Part shown: positions 1 to 9,382 of the stretch, in pieces | Layout of the letters: the number at the start of each line of letters is the position of its first letter | Numbering within the stretch: position 1 is the first letter of the stretch | Assembly (NCBI GenBank): GCA_001414345.1 | Contig: LLCB01000074.1 | Coordinates: 124,001 to 188,000 of the forward strand | Length of the DNA: 64,000 bases | Direction of reading: 5' to 3' | From: Hymenoscyphus infarciens | Lineage: Eukaryota > Ascomycota > Leotiomycetes > Helotiales > Helotiaceae | Made by a program: the position numbers and the translations under genes | The notes under the pieces: generated by a model | What the model saw: the letters and a program-made list of their open reading frames with translations, nothing else | Databases searched by the model: none | Told to the model about the DNA's origin: nothing

Positions 1-2100
1 CGGATTCCCATCTTGACACGAGGGATCGACCCTGGTGAGGGAGAAGGTACAACGGGAGCTGGCTGGTTGAAGACGTTTTGCGAGAACGTCTTTGGAATTG
101 CAGGTCGAAGAATGCTAGGGAAGATGCGAGCGGGCTTGACGTTTCCAGTTTGGGGATCGGTTTCGTTATCAACAGCAAAATCAACACGACGAGGAGCATC
201 GAGGTCTTCTTCAACCTTCTCATTGGAAGGATTTGGAATGACACCTTCGGTGATGGTTTGTTGGTTTTTCAATGCTCGCTTTCGTTCTTTGCGTTCCCGG
301 TGTTTACGTTCCTTTTCTTTTCTGATGGCCTTGCGTTCCTTTCTGGAGAATACGATGCTACCGTGAGAACCACGACGACTACGCTCTCTCTCTTTGTTTT
401 CATCATCGGCGTCATCAGCGAAATCGATTGCACCAAATCTATGGCCAGATGCTTGTGGTGCATCATCAGTTTGGACAGGGGTAATGGAATTTGTGCCAAT
501 GGAAGCAGTTCTGGAGCGTGCGATGGCTTCTGGTTCCTTCGAGCCAGCACTAGACTTGCGTCGTCGACGTCCGCCTTTGAAGGCTCTCTTGATACGTTTA
601 GCTGTGGTATTAGAACCCTTTGATGAATCGGAATCGGAACTCGAAGAGTCAGAGGAGGAATCGGAAGAGCTATCGAGCCACTGAGCGGCTGGTCCCGGGG
701 CTGATTCTTCGTCGATGATGTGTTGAGGTGTACTTTGATACATGTACGCATGCGACTTGAGTTGAAAGAGCAGATACAATACATAGACAAGCAAAAGTAC
801 CTAGATTGTAAGCAACGAATTATCAAGCTTTCCGGATTACATACCACACTGGTACCACGGCTGACTTTCAAAACGGAAGACTGAGCTTTCGCTTGCTGAG
901 CGTCACTGAATGAGGCATGGAAAGCAGTCTGAGAGTGATTAGTGGTAGTTTTTGGAAAGCATATCGTTTGGTACATACTGGCAAGAGTAAACTCATGACA
1001 CTCAAACTTAGTAGGCATGCGCTCATCTGTGTAACAGTGCTGTTGTAAATCTAAATCTGTTAGTCGAGTGAAACTTGGCATATTTGAAAACAATGTAAAC
1101 ACACCTGCTCCTGGAAACGAAGACCACCTAGCAAGAAAGCCATGCCTAGAATCAAGAGCAAATTGGCAAGAATCGAACCAAGCAGAGAAGCTTGTACGAT
1201 ACGAATTTCACCCTAAGGAGATTAGCCAAGTAAAGGTACAATCCCGAAGAACATACCTTGGCCAGAGCAATGCTGTTTGCGTTAAAATAATCAGGTGAGC
1301 ATGGGTCTTTTTTCAAAAAATATCACAACAGCGAGTTTGGGTCAAACAAAAGAAAATGGGACGACGATATGGGACGCGATTGATATGATAATGCCTTTAA
1401 GAGGGCTTCTCGCTCTTTCTTGTCTTGATCTCTCTCGAGGTAGACATACATGCTGTAGCTGTTAGCCGTGGTTCATTAGGTAGTGTGAAAGATCAACGTA
1501 CAAAATGATCAATTCAACGGCATTTCCAAATGATACATTCATCAAAGCACCAAGTGTATCCCCCATTCTCTTGGCCACGCTCTCCGTAGCATGACTGAGT
1601 AGACCTGCCAGAGGTATGATAGCAATGGCGTTCATTCCAAATACGATCCCCGGGCTTAGGTTAGCAACTTGTGCCGCAATCCCAACGGGAACGAATAACA
1701 GTAATAAGTTAATATAACTGGACAGTATAATGGATTTAGCGGTAAGCCAAAACCGGATAGCAACATTCTTCTTCTTCTGTTGTTCCTCGCCTATGATAGG
1801 CCCCGCCCCATCAACTTGCGGAGGTGGAGCTGGGGGAGGGTAATCGGATGTGGTATTGTTGATGGCATTGTTGGATGTGGATTTCGATTGCCCGCCAAGG
1901 GAGTTTGTGGAAGGGAAGGGTTCGGTAGCACCATTTTGAGGGCTGGTTCTATTCGAGGAGGATGGTAGGAAGTTATCTAGGGGGAGAGACGAAATGCGAC
2001 TCGTGACTGGGGAGAGTGGAGAGGGGCCATGCGCTTTGGTTCGTGCCCAAGAGCGAATGCGATCTAGAGATGAATCAGAGTTAGGTGAAGTTTTCTTCAT
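1..2100 (-). CDS. VCX1: Vacuolar Ca2+/H+ exchanger (CAX family), 3' part outside window
   Basis: The gene encodes the N-terminal half of a cation/proton antiporter that would load Ca2+ into the vacuole. Exons read from right to left: 2100-1502, 1272-1257 (16-nt microexon), 1212-1105, 1050-979, 928-845 and 800 to beyond base 1; phase is kept at every junction. The ATG at 2100 opens a roughly 110-residue disordered, Pro/Ser/Asn-rich N-terminus. The membrane part follows, with the family motifs GLLSHATESVAKRMGDTLGA and NVSFGNAVELII, then IALAKGEIRIVQASLLGSIL and FHASFSD. After the helix VLLLVYVLYLLFQLK comes a long cytosolic loop very rich in Ser, Asp, Glu, Lys and Arg that fills the rest of the window. 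The second CAX repeat lies beyond the left edge. The family assignment is firm; orthology to yeast Vcx1 rather than another fungal CAX paralogue is inferred. Confidence 0.9.
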
Positions 2101-5100
2101 CGATGTGGAGTTTCAAAACGCGGAGGAGTCAGAAGTCCTGGGGGGTTGGTATGTATGGTGTTGATTGTTGATGCGACGGTGAAGGGGGGAGGAAGAAAGA
2201 TGGAGAGGAAGTAGAGTCGCGTGGGGGAGTCGAGATGTAGGTACGGGAGAGGCGGGAGGTGGTGTGGATGGGTCTAACTGGATCTAGATAAGACCAGAAC
2301 GGGCTCTGACAACGTCCACGCCACGGATGATGCTGCTGCGTATACAGTAGTACTAGGAGCTGTCCTTCTGCAAGCCAAGATGATGTTCAAAGGCGGAAAG
2401 GCGAATTAACGAATTAATCAGACTCTTGGCTGGCGGGTTTGTTGAGATTGTGGGGTTCTTCCTTGGGTCGGGCAACGGAACCAGACAAGGACCTCTGACT
2501 GCGCCGCGTGGTCCGTAGCGTTGAGTGAACTCGATGCGACGGGATTGGCAGATGGCAGATGGCACGTGGGTTGACGGAGAGTTGACGGAGAGTTGTTGAC
2601 TTTGACTTTAGGGCTCTTTGTTTCGAAAGGGATCCAGGTTGAGATGGTGTTTGTTTGAGGTGGAAAGTGGAAAATGGTGGCGAGATTTCCTGTAGAGTAG
2701 TCGAGGATACCCCCCTCCCCCGCCCCCTCTCCCAGCCAAGAAGAGCCCAGCAAAACCAAGTGATGAAGGGTAGAGACAAGCAATCAAAAAGATGGGCAAA
2801 ACTTACGCATAATGCACCAATGGTTCTTGGACTGGCAGATCCGATGCTTCTTTCCCGAAGCGGGTGCTTAAGTCAATTACTCCTCCCGTTCGTCTCGTTT
2901 CTCAATAACAGTAATGGCAGAAAATGAAGCGTTTGATACAAGAAAGGTCCGGCCTGGAGGTTCAAGGTGAATTGGAAGAGGCTATTTGGTTTGTATTTGT
3001 GGCGGTGCAGATGCCTGATTCGATGACGTTATTGGTGTGGCTTGTGTGAGGTGTATGAGGCACGCGACTACAGCTACAACCTGCCACACCGAAAGAACAA
3101 AAGTAGATTTTAAAAATGGAGCAATATCTCTTCTCTTTTCCTCCACGTATTTTTGTCTAATTTGCCATTTGTGCCACCGCCAAGCCTCAATAATCAGGTT
3201 TCCACTTGGCAGTTGTTTTGACGCCCCATACAGATCTCCGATTGTCCAATGAGCAGTACACGGACGCATTGTTCCCATACTTGTACAAGGTCACAGTGGC
3301 CAGGCCAGAACCTTGACTTCTTCATGAGGACCTCTTCAAAATGCATGGAAAAGTTTGGGAAGAATAAAATCATCGCTATTTCATCACTCGGAATTCTTCA
3401 GGGCAACGGAGGGTATTTTTCTTATCGGCTGCAATAACCTCATACTAGGTAGACCCCTATCAAATGCCATGCCGGAAGTCGGCATTCAGACGGATGAAGA
3501 CAGCCGCAACGATTCCTGTTATTTTGCACCACCACTTTTCGCACCGCCACAGCCCTCACAGGGCGAAACTCGTCATCACACGAGCAACGTACAAAGTACC
3601 AGAAGGGGCATCATTCCTTGAAACCCCATACTCGTATACTTCCGTATCATCTAACTTTTATTTTAGAGACCCGATAAACCGGATTCTCAGTGGCCTTCTC
3701 GAGTAATCAAGTCCAAGTAGGGCTGAAGACTGACTTGCTACGTCAACATGGAATCGTGAGAGAAATAATAGGAGCCTTTCGATCACTTTCTCTTCTTATT
3801 GTCATGCAGAAAACTCTGGGTTAATCTAGCGTATTATTCCCAGAGTATCTGTTCACCATGTTAGTAGGAATGCAGCCTTTGAGAAAGGCTTCCACCTATC
3901 TTGGTAGTCTCTTTCAACTCGCACAAGTCACTTGATTATGCCTGTCCCCCTTTAAGACCCTCAGAAATTAGCGTATTCTTTTCTTTTACGATCCAGTTTC
4001 TGATCGAATTCTCCACTTAATGTTTTCCTCTTTATATGCATTTTAACGAATCGAGCGTACCCCAGAAATCGTAATAGCAATTCTCCGATAATGTTAGATC
4101 CTCTTAGTGTAGCTACGTACGAAGAGTAGTCCTCGGGTTACAACATATTATTACCATGGAAATACCCATCAACGGATTACAATGCGCTGAACGAAAAGTT
4201 CAACCGCTTTTTAAAGACCAGGGATTTTCAGATATTGTTGCAGAGATTCGCGGACAATCTACTATATTGTTTATAAAGGTCTGGAAGATTCGCAAAATCG
4301 GGTTTTGCTTCTCCTAGATCTTTTCAAATCATTTAGAGGTTGCGGCTAGTTTACTCTGAGATACCATTGTAACTGAAGAAAGCACCGTGAAGTGGAGGGA
4401 ACCTGGATTAGTGGAAGGAACAATGGTAAATTGCTGTGTAGCTGTTTCTGCTTTTCAATATTACGGCAGGCATAGCTCTAATATTGTGGGCATGTGAGTA
4501 TCCTCGTGTTAAGCTTGCTTTTGGGGATTTTATTCGAAAGGGACTTTATTTGACAAGAAAAATAATCTTACAAGCTCTCTCTGGTTATACGCAGTCACTA
4601 CTAGACTCCCGAGTTTTGTCAAGGAAAAAATTCATGCTGGTCAGGATGTGATACACTGATAGCAAGTAAGTCTAACGATCGACGCTGCCAGGTAGACTTC
4701 CTTAGGATTTCCCTAGCTCGAGACTGGCCCTTCCCGAACTTTTAGTCCACCAAGCGCGCTTATAATATAAATAAGGATCCTTTGTAACTCATCGAAAAAA
4801 ACACCTTTGGGGCATACTGTTGCACTTCTTGGGTAGTACTTCTATAGGTGCATGGAGAGGGACCCTTATAAATGCTATAGCATTTCTACCAACCAAAGAA
4901 CGCGCCAACCTAGAAGCAAAGGAAAAATAATAAAAAACAGACATATTAAAAGTGGGTAACTCACTCATCCATCTTTCTTAAGTTGGCCATTTTGAGCTTA
5001 GTTCCTGAAAGCTAGAAAATTGATTCAAGAAATGTAGCTAGTGTTACTGTTAGGTGTTTATATTGGACCCTCTTCCAGAGGTTTCCCTCCTCCACAAGTT

Positions 5101-5259
5101 ATTTACTCATCCCATCAACACCCTCCGCCTTTCACTGGCCATCAGCAATTCGATTTCATACAATAATAAACCATCACCTCTCCTACACATCGGAATCATC
5201 CTTCTTATTGTCACTTCGACCCTTAAATTCGTCACCAATCCTGCAATTTTCCACCAAAC
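2101..5259. other. Intergenic, no gene recognised
   Basis: About 3.2 kb between the exchanger start and the phosphoesterase. The first 700 bases hold GT/GA-rich stretches that are plausible 5'-untranslated or promoter DNA of the exchanger. Nothing else with coding character was found. A minus-strand reading frame at 3278-2982 contains one hydrophobic segment but has no supporting features. The stretch from about 3.7 to 5.0 kb is moderately AT-rich, with scattered stops in all frames. Confidence 0.5.
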
Positions 5260-6138
5260 ATGGCTCCCGGTACCATCCCCACCCGTGTGATGGTCCTTTC
5301 CGACACCCACGAACACTCTTTGGACGGAAGCACCATGCCAGAGGTCGACGTGCTCCTCCACACCGGCGACCTAACCAACTTCGGAGAACTACAATCATTA
5401 CGAGCATCCGCCAAAATGCTCGGTACCATCAAAGCAGAGCTGAAACTAGTCATCGCAGGAAACCACGATATCTCCCTCGACGCAACCCAACGCGTTGAGA
5501 ACTTGACCGATGCAGAATACGAAAAATATCACCAAGACGCCCTCGAAATCATGACCGGGCCAGATGCAAAAGAAGCCGGAATCACCTATCTCGATGAAGG
5601 GACTCGTACTTTTACACTCGGCAATGGAGCCACCATCACAGTTTTTGCTTCTCCTTATACCCCCGGCTCCGAGGGCTGGGAATTCCCATATACACCCTCT
5701 GAAGATCGCTCCAATAACGGCGAGCAATCACTCCATACCTCAATCGCAACAAATCACATCCCATTCGGTGTCGATATTATCATGACACACGGCCCACCTC
5801 ACTCAATCCTCGACCAAGTAGATGGCCAAAACCTAGGCTGTCCAAAGCTCCTCCGCGCAGTGAGTCGAACCAGGCCACTAATGCATTGTTTCGGTCACAT
5901 ACATGCGGGCCACGGCGCAAACATCGTTACCTGGAAACCAGACGGAAGCGTCAAAGATCCCTTCGCTGCGACGCCTTTGGAAACAGAACTGTTCAATGGA
6001 TATCCTTACACAAACGAATGGGCTGTCGAACGGGGTCAGCAAACTCTTATATTTAATGCTGCGATTATGCAGAATACCTCTAGGGGTATGAAACCGAATT
6101 ACAAGCCTTTTGTTGTGGTTCTTGATCTTCCTTGTTGA
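5260..6138 (+). CDS. Calcineurin-like metallophosphoesterase (MPPED-type)
   Basis: Intronless, 292 residues. The five metallophosphoesterase motifs are present in order: SDTHEHS (Asp15, His17), GDLTN (Asp37), GNHD (residues 67-70), MTHGPPHS, and GHIHAGHG near residue 210. Together they form the di-metal site that hydrolyses phosphoester or phosphodiester bonds. Length and motif spacing fit the small fungal/animal MPPED1-2-like group, whose physiological substrates are mostly unknown. There is no signal peptide or membrane segment, so it is probably cytosolic. The ATG at 5260 is preceded by a CT/CA-rich leader. An inverted-repeat element starts 152 bp after the stop codon and could affect the 3' end of the transcript. 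Confidence 0.88.
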   Translation: MAPGTIPTRVMVLSDTHEHSLDGSTMPEVDVLLHTGDLTNFGELQSLRASAKMLGTIKAELKLVIAGNHDISLDATQRVENLTDAEYEKYHQDALEIMTGPDAKEAGITYLDEGTRTFTLGNGATITVFASPYTPGSEGWEFPYTPSEDRSNNGEQSLHTSIATNHIPFGVDIIMTHGPPHSILDQVDGQNLGCPKLLRAVSRTRPLMHCFGHIHAGHGANIVTWKPDGSVKDPFAATPLETELFNGYPYTNEWAVERGQQTLIFNAAIMQNTSRGMKPNYKPFVVVLDLPC

Positions 6139-6290
6139 TGGGAATGGGTTGGTAGAATGGGGTGGAGTGGTAGGGATGATGGATGGATGGAAGGAAGGAA
6201 GGAAATATACCGGTAAAAAAGCATGTGTGCTGAAAGTTGAAGAAAATGAAATATACTCTGATTCCAATATTCCAATACCAGTTCTCATTA

Positions 6291-6805
6291 CAGTGAGTTG
6301 CGAGTTAAGCTTGAATTTGCCTGCTTCTTTTGTAATCCGAGCTTTTTAAGAAAACTCCTCGATTTCCTCTTTTTTAGGTACTCTTTTACCTTTTAATTAA
6401 TAGTAATATATAATATACTATTTAAAAGAATAGGAACGAAAAGGCTTATATCTCCTCTTATACTCTATAAACTTTATAGAATAAAAACTAACAATTTTAT
6501 ATCTGTCTTAATTTTTATAGAGTCTTAGCATAGCCTATTGTTAACCTTATAGCCTTCTAAGGCACGTAGGGGTAGTAAAAAAAATTTAAAAGAAAAGGTT
6601 ATTCTTTAGATTACTTTTATTGTACTTACTTTAAATTAATAAGTAATATAGAAGAGAAATAATTAGATATAGCACTTCTTTCTAGCTAGGCCTTGTCTCT
6701 TTTAGAGTACTTTTATTTTCTGTCTTTTAAAGAAAGAAGGGAGAAAGCCTTAATAAAAAAAAGCTTAGATTATAAAAAAAGTAAGCAAATTCAAGTAACT
6801 CACTA
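6291..6805. mobile_element. MITE, TA target duplication, copy A
   Basis: A 515-bp element beginning CAGTGAGTTG and ending AACTCACTA, flanked on both sides by TA (6289-6290 and 6806-6807). The terminal inverted repeats are about 55-60 bp; the left arm carries an extra 8-9 bases (GCGAGTTAAG region). Mismatches between the arms are C-to-T or G-to-A, as expected from RIP. A CAGT-type end with TA duplication fits Tc1/mariner, pogo or Fot1-type elements. No coding capacity. A second member of the family is at 36639-37137 in the same internal orientation. Confidence 0.8.
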
Positions 6806-7149
6806 TATCTCTCGGTATCTTGTCTAAAACTCTGCTTAAAATTTAAAGATATATATATATATATATATATATAAACATATCCATTAACACTCGAATAAGC
6901 ACCATATCACTGAAGAAAAGGATACACAACTAATACCAAACTCTGTATTGTTCACAAATTCATATAAATGACTGAACTGATGCTTAACTATCGCGATTTT
7001 CGTTCCGCCCTCTCCGATTTCTCAAGTCAAAATTTTCCATATTCTCCGTCCGCTTCTTAAATGAAAACCAAAAAGACCTATTGCTTCTCTATACAAGCCA
7101 TGGTTTCCCCTTTTGTAATTCCCAACCTTGATTCACCCATTTGAGTGCA
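6806..7149. other. Intergenic with (AT)n microsatellite
   Basis: Holds an alternating AT tract at about 6849-6873, then unremarkable sequence forming the 3' flank of the repeat-protein gene. No reading frame of note. Confidence 0.6.
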
Positions 7150-8100
7150 TTATATCCACCCCTTCCATTCTCTCTCAACAATCCACGCATCTAAGCTCAC
7201 GTGATTACATGCCGACCGCTGAAGCCCCGAAAGAAGAGCAGCGGTATTCTGATCTGTCAGTGCCATGATATCCTGATTCGATTCGGTGGTGGTCTTGTCG
7301 GCCTGACTGCTGAACGCAGCTCTAATACGAGTGCATTTGTGGAACTCGGGATCCCAGTTTCTTGCTCTGGATACGATGAAATGGGATCTGAGAGTTGTGG
7401 CCACTTCCTCGACGGTGCTGAGGTTTGCATCCATCATAATGATCGCGCTCTCAACGGTGCGTCCACGGCCACGGTTATCACCCTTGGTGAGGGATATGCG
7501 CAGAGGGAAGGTTTGGGGCTGGGACGACAGGATTGGGGGTTGTTGGGTTGGGTGGACACGGGGTGGTGTGGCGGCTTGTGAGGCTCTTGGTTTGTTTTGA
7601 CCTGATTGTCTTGAAGGGGCGGCCGTGGATTTGGTCCCTGTATTAGCACCTGAGTATCCAGTAGAGGGTGCCTCAGAAACGGTTGGTGTATTAATACCAG
7701 TTCTTTGAGAAGAGGTTGACTCAGATGCAGTAGGAGTATTAATACCAGTTCTTTGAGAAGAGGTTGACTCAGATGCAGTAGGAGTATTAACACCGGATCG
7801 TTGAGAAGAAGGTGCATCAGAGGCAGTTGGCGTATTGGCACCGGATCGCTGAGAAGATGCTACATTCGATGCAGTCGGAGTATTGATACCTGTCTGTTGA
7901 GAGGATGCTACATCCGACGAAGTTGGGGTGTTGACACCAGAACCTTGAGAAGAGACTGACTCTGAAGTTTCTGAAGTGTTGATGATACGCTGAAGCTCAT
8001 CGTTTAGCTCGGAGGTGTTGAGTGGGGTTGACTTGGACTCGGAGAAGGCACTGATGGGAGCCCCCTCCATGTCAGCTGCTTTGTCGTGTGGTTTGCACAT
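7150..8100 (-). CDS. Ser/Thr-rich 16-residue-repeat protein, function unknown
   Basis: 316 residues from the ATG at 8100. The protein has an unremarkable N-terminus, then about six tandem 16-residue units of the form SSQxxGxNTPTASxxx (residues 50-145), a Pro/Gln-rich stretch, and a more ordered C-terminal part of about 110 residues without recognised motifs. The Ser-Gln and Thr-Pro content suggests a phosphorylated disordered region. Upstream a leader exon appears to be joined through an intron (GTCAGT near 8149 to CACTAG at 8101), and the first ATG in the spliced leader is the one at 8100. A TATA box lies near 8315. A decayed relative with the same promoter core and alignable N- and C-terminal parts lies at 21.85-22.66 kb on the opposite strand. 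I do not recognise the family. Confidence 0.65.
   Translation of the reverse strand: MCKPHDKAADMEGAPISAFSESKSTPLNTSELNDELQRIINTSETSESVSSQGSGVNTPTSSDVASSQQTGINTPTASNVASSQRSGANTPTASDAPSSQRSGVNTPTASESTSSQRTGINTPTASESTSSQRTGINTPTVSEAPSTGYSGANTGTKSTAAPSRQSGQNKPRASQAATPPRVHPTQQPPILSSQPQTFPLRISLTKGDNRGRGRTVESAIIMMDANLSTVEEVATTLRSHFIVSRARNWDPEFHKCTRIRAAFSSQADKTTTESNQDIMALTDQNTAALLSGLQRSACNHVSLDAWIVEREWKGWI
7666..7953 (-). repeat. 48-bp in-frame coding tandem repeat
   Basis: Six 48-bp units encode the 16-residue repeats of the gene above. The two units beginning near 7696 and 7744 are almost identical base for base, whereas the others differ at many positions. This points to a recent local duplication or gene conversion and possible length variation between strains. 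Confidence 0.85.
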
Positions 8101-8314
8101 CTAGTGTTGGTTAGCATACATCAGTTCACGGCTGGGTAGAGTTACTGACCTCGTTGGCAGGGGTTGCGTTTATTGCTGCGAGTCTATTTGATAGGTAGGT
8201 AATAGTCGTTGGGTCGGGTGCAAGATGAAAGAGTGCCGCTGACTCGAATGTCTTGGACGCTGTACACAAGCTTGTTTGAATTAAGAAAGAGCAACTAAGG
8301 GCTGAGAAGCGGGG

Positions 8315-8345
8315 TATTTATAGCCCTTGCCCTAAGTTATCACAT
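8315..8345 (-). promoter_or_regulatory. Promoter core with TATA box, shared with second locus
   Basis: On the minus strand this 31-bp block contains GGGCAAGGGCTATAAATA and is identical to 21755-21785 on the plus strand. The CTATAAATA looks like a TATA element, with the presumed transcription start about 30 bp downstream. It belongs to the repeat-protein gene at 8100-7150. Confidence 0.6.
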
Positions 8346-9208
8346 GATATAGGAATTGTAGCTGCTATAATTCACCTCCTGTTTTGTGTGCAAGACCCTC
8401 AAGTAATTACCCAATTGGACATGGTTGTAACTTCCTTGTTTATACAGGTATAGACCTACCTAAACTCCCTTTGTTGCCTAGCTCCTTGAGCATGGTGAAT
8501 ATTAAATTATGATATAAGAAAGTTTTCAAGGTAAAACACCTTTAGAAATATCACAAATTGTAGATACGTGGAAATGGAAGTCTCTTTTATAGAGATATCA
8601 CTATGATCGACACGTTTGAGAAAAAAGCCTAGCAAACCCTAGAGTAGTAGTGGACAGAGTCATGCGCTTACTTCTTGTGATATTTGGAAACAAATTTGTC
8701 CTGATTCTGAAAACGCCACAATTGATATGAACAAACAGTGTGTGCACCTAAAGGGTGTATTTACTAGTTTTTTTTGTCTATTCTACTCATACTGGTACAA
8801 AAGATGGCCTTATCACTTAACTGTATTACTCCTATTGGAATACTTTTTGGACATAATTCCTTATGCTTCATGAAAAAAAGCTGGCTCCTTGATATTCAGA
8901 ATACTCAGGCATAAGTGAGTATTCAAGAAAGCGTAATAACAACTACAACAAGCTATTAGCCTCGCTAACCAAAATAAACATTAAAGAACCTTGATACTCA
9001 TTATATAAAAAAAGCCTGCGCTCAACGCTAGTGTACAAATGCAAACTGCTGTATTTATTTTTTGTAGATTGTGGTGATTTTCTTCCTAGTGAGCTTAATG
9101 AACGACGACATATCAGTGGCTTTCTTCTTGCTTGCTCGCACAACATCATACACCTCTTTCTTCTTTTTTGATATATCCTCCAGTGAATTTTGACTAGAAG
9201 GTGCATGA
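8346..9208. other. Intergenic, possible split gene remnant at right end
   Basis: No complete gene. On the minus strand between 9208 and 9040 one frame reads a Lys-rich segment (LEDISKKKKEVYDVVRASKK, continuing to ITTIYKK and a stop). It ends next to the retrotransposon target site, so it may be the tail of a gene interrupted by the insertion. Bases 9204-9208 (CATGA) are the left target-site duplication. Confidence 0.4.
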
Positions 9209-9382
9209 TGTCGGTATATATATATTCGAGGGGTAAATAGCGATTCGGATTAGTGTACGTGGGTACACGTGCACTCGCTTAGAGGCTACTTAAGTAGGCA
9301 TCGTAGCTAGCTTTACTCGGTATATACGAACGATAATATAACTCTTTTTGTATTGCTTTTATAACCATAAGTCATACTAATA
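9209..9382 (+). repeat. 5' long terminal repeat
   Basis: 174 bp, starting TGTCGGTATA and ending CATACTAATA. It differs from the 3' LTR only at about 20 sites, all transitions as far as I could compare, with no length difference. Confidence 0.9.

Noticed and set aside
2982..3278. Minus-strand 98-codon frame with one hydrophobic segment (FVLSVWQVVAVVACLIHL)
   Set aside because: Could be a small membrane or secreted protein, but the N-terminus before the hydrophobic part is atypical and no promoter, intron or family support was found.
8943..9206. Minus-strand 87-codon frame starting in the CATGA target duplication
   Set aside because: The ATG is created by the target-site context and the neighbouring frame gives a more protein-like Lys-rich sequence, so it was not annotated as a gene.
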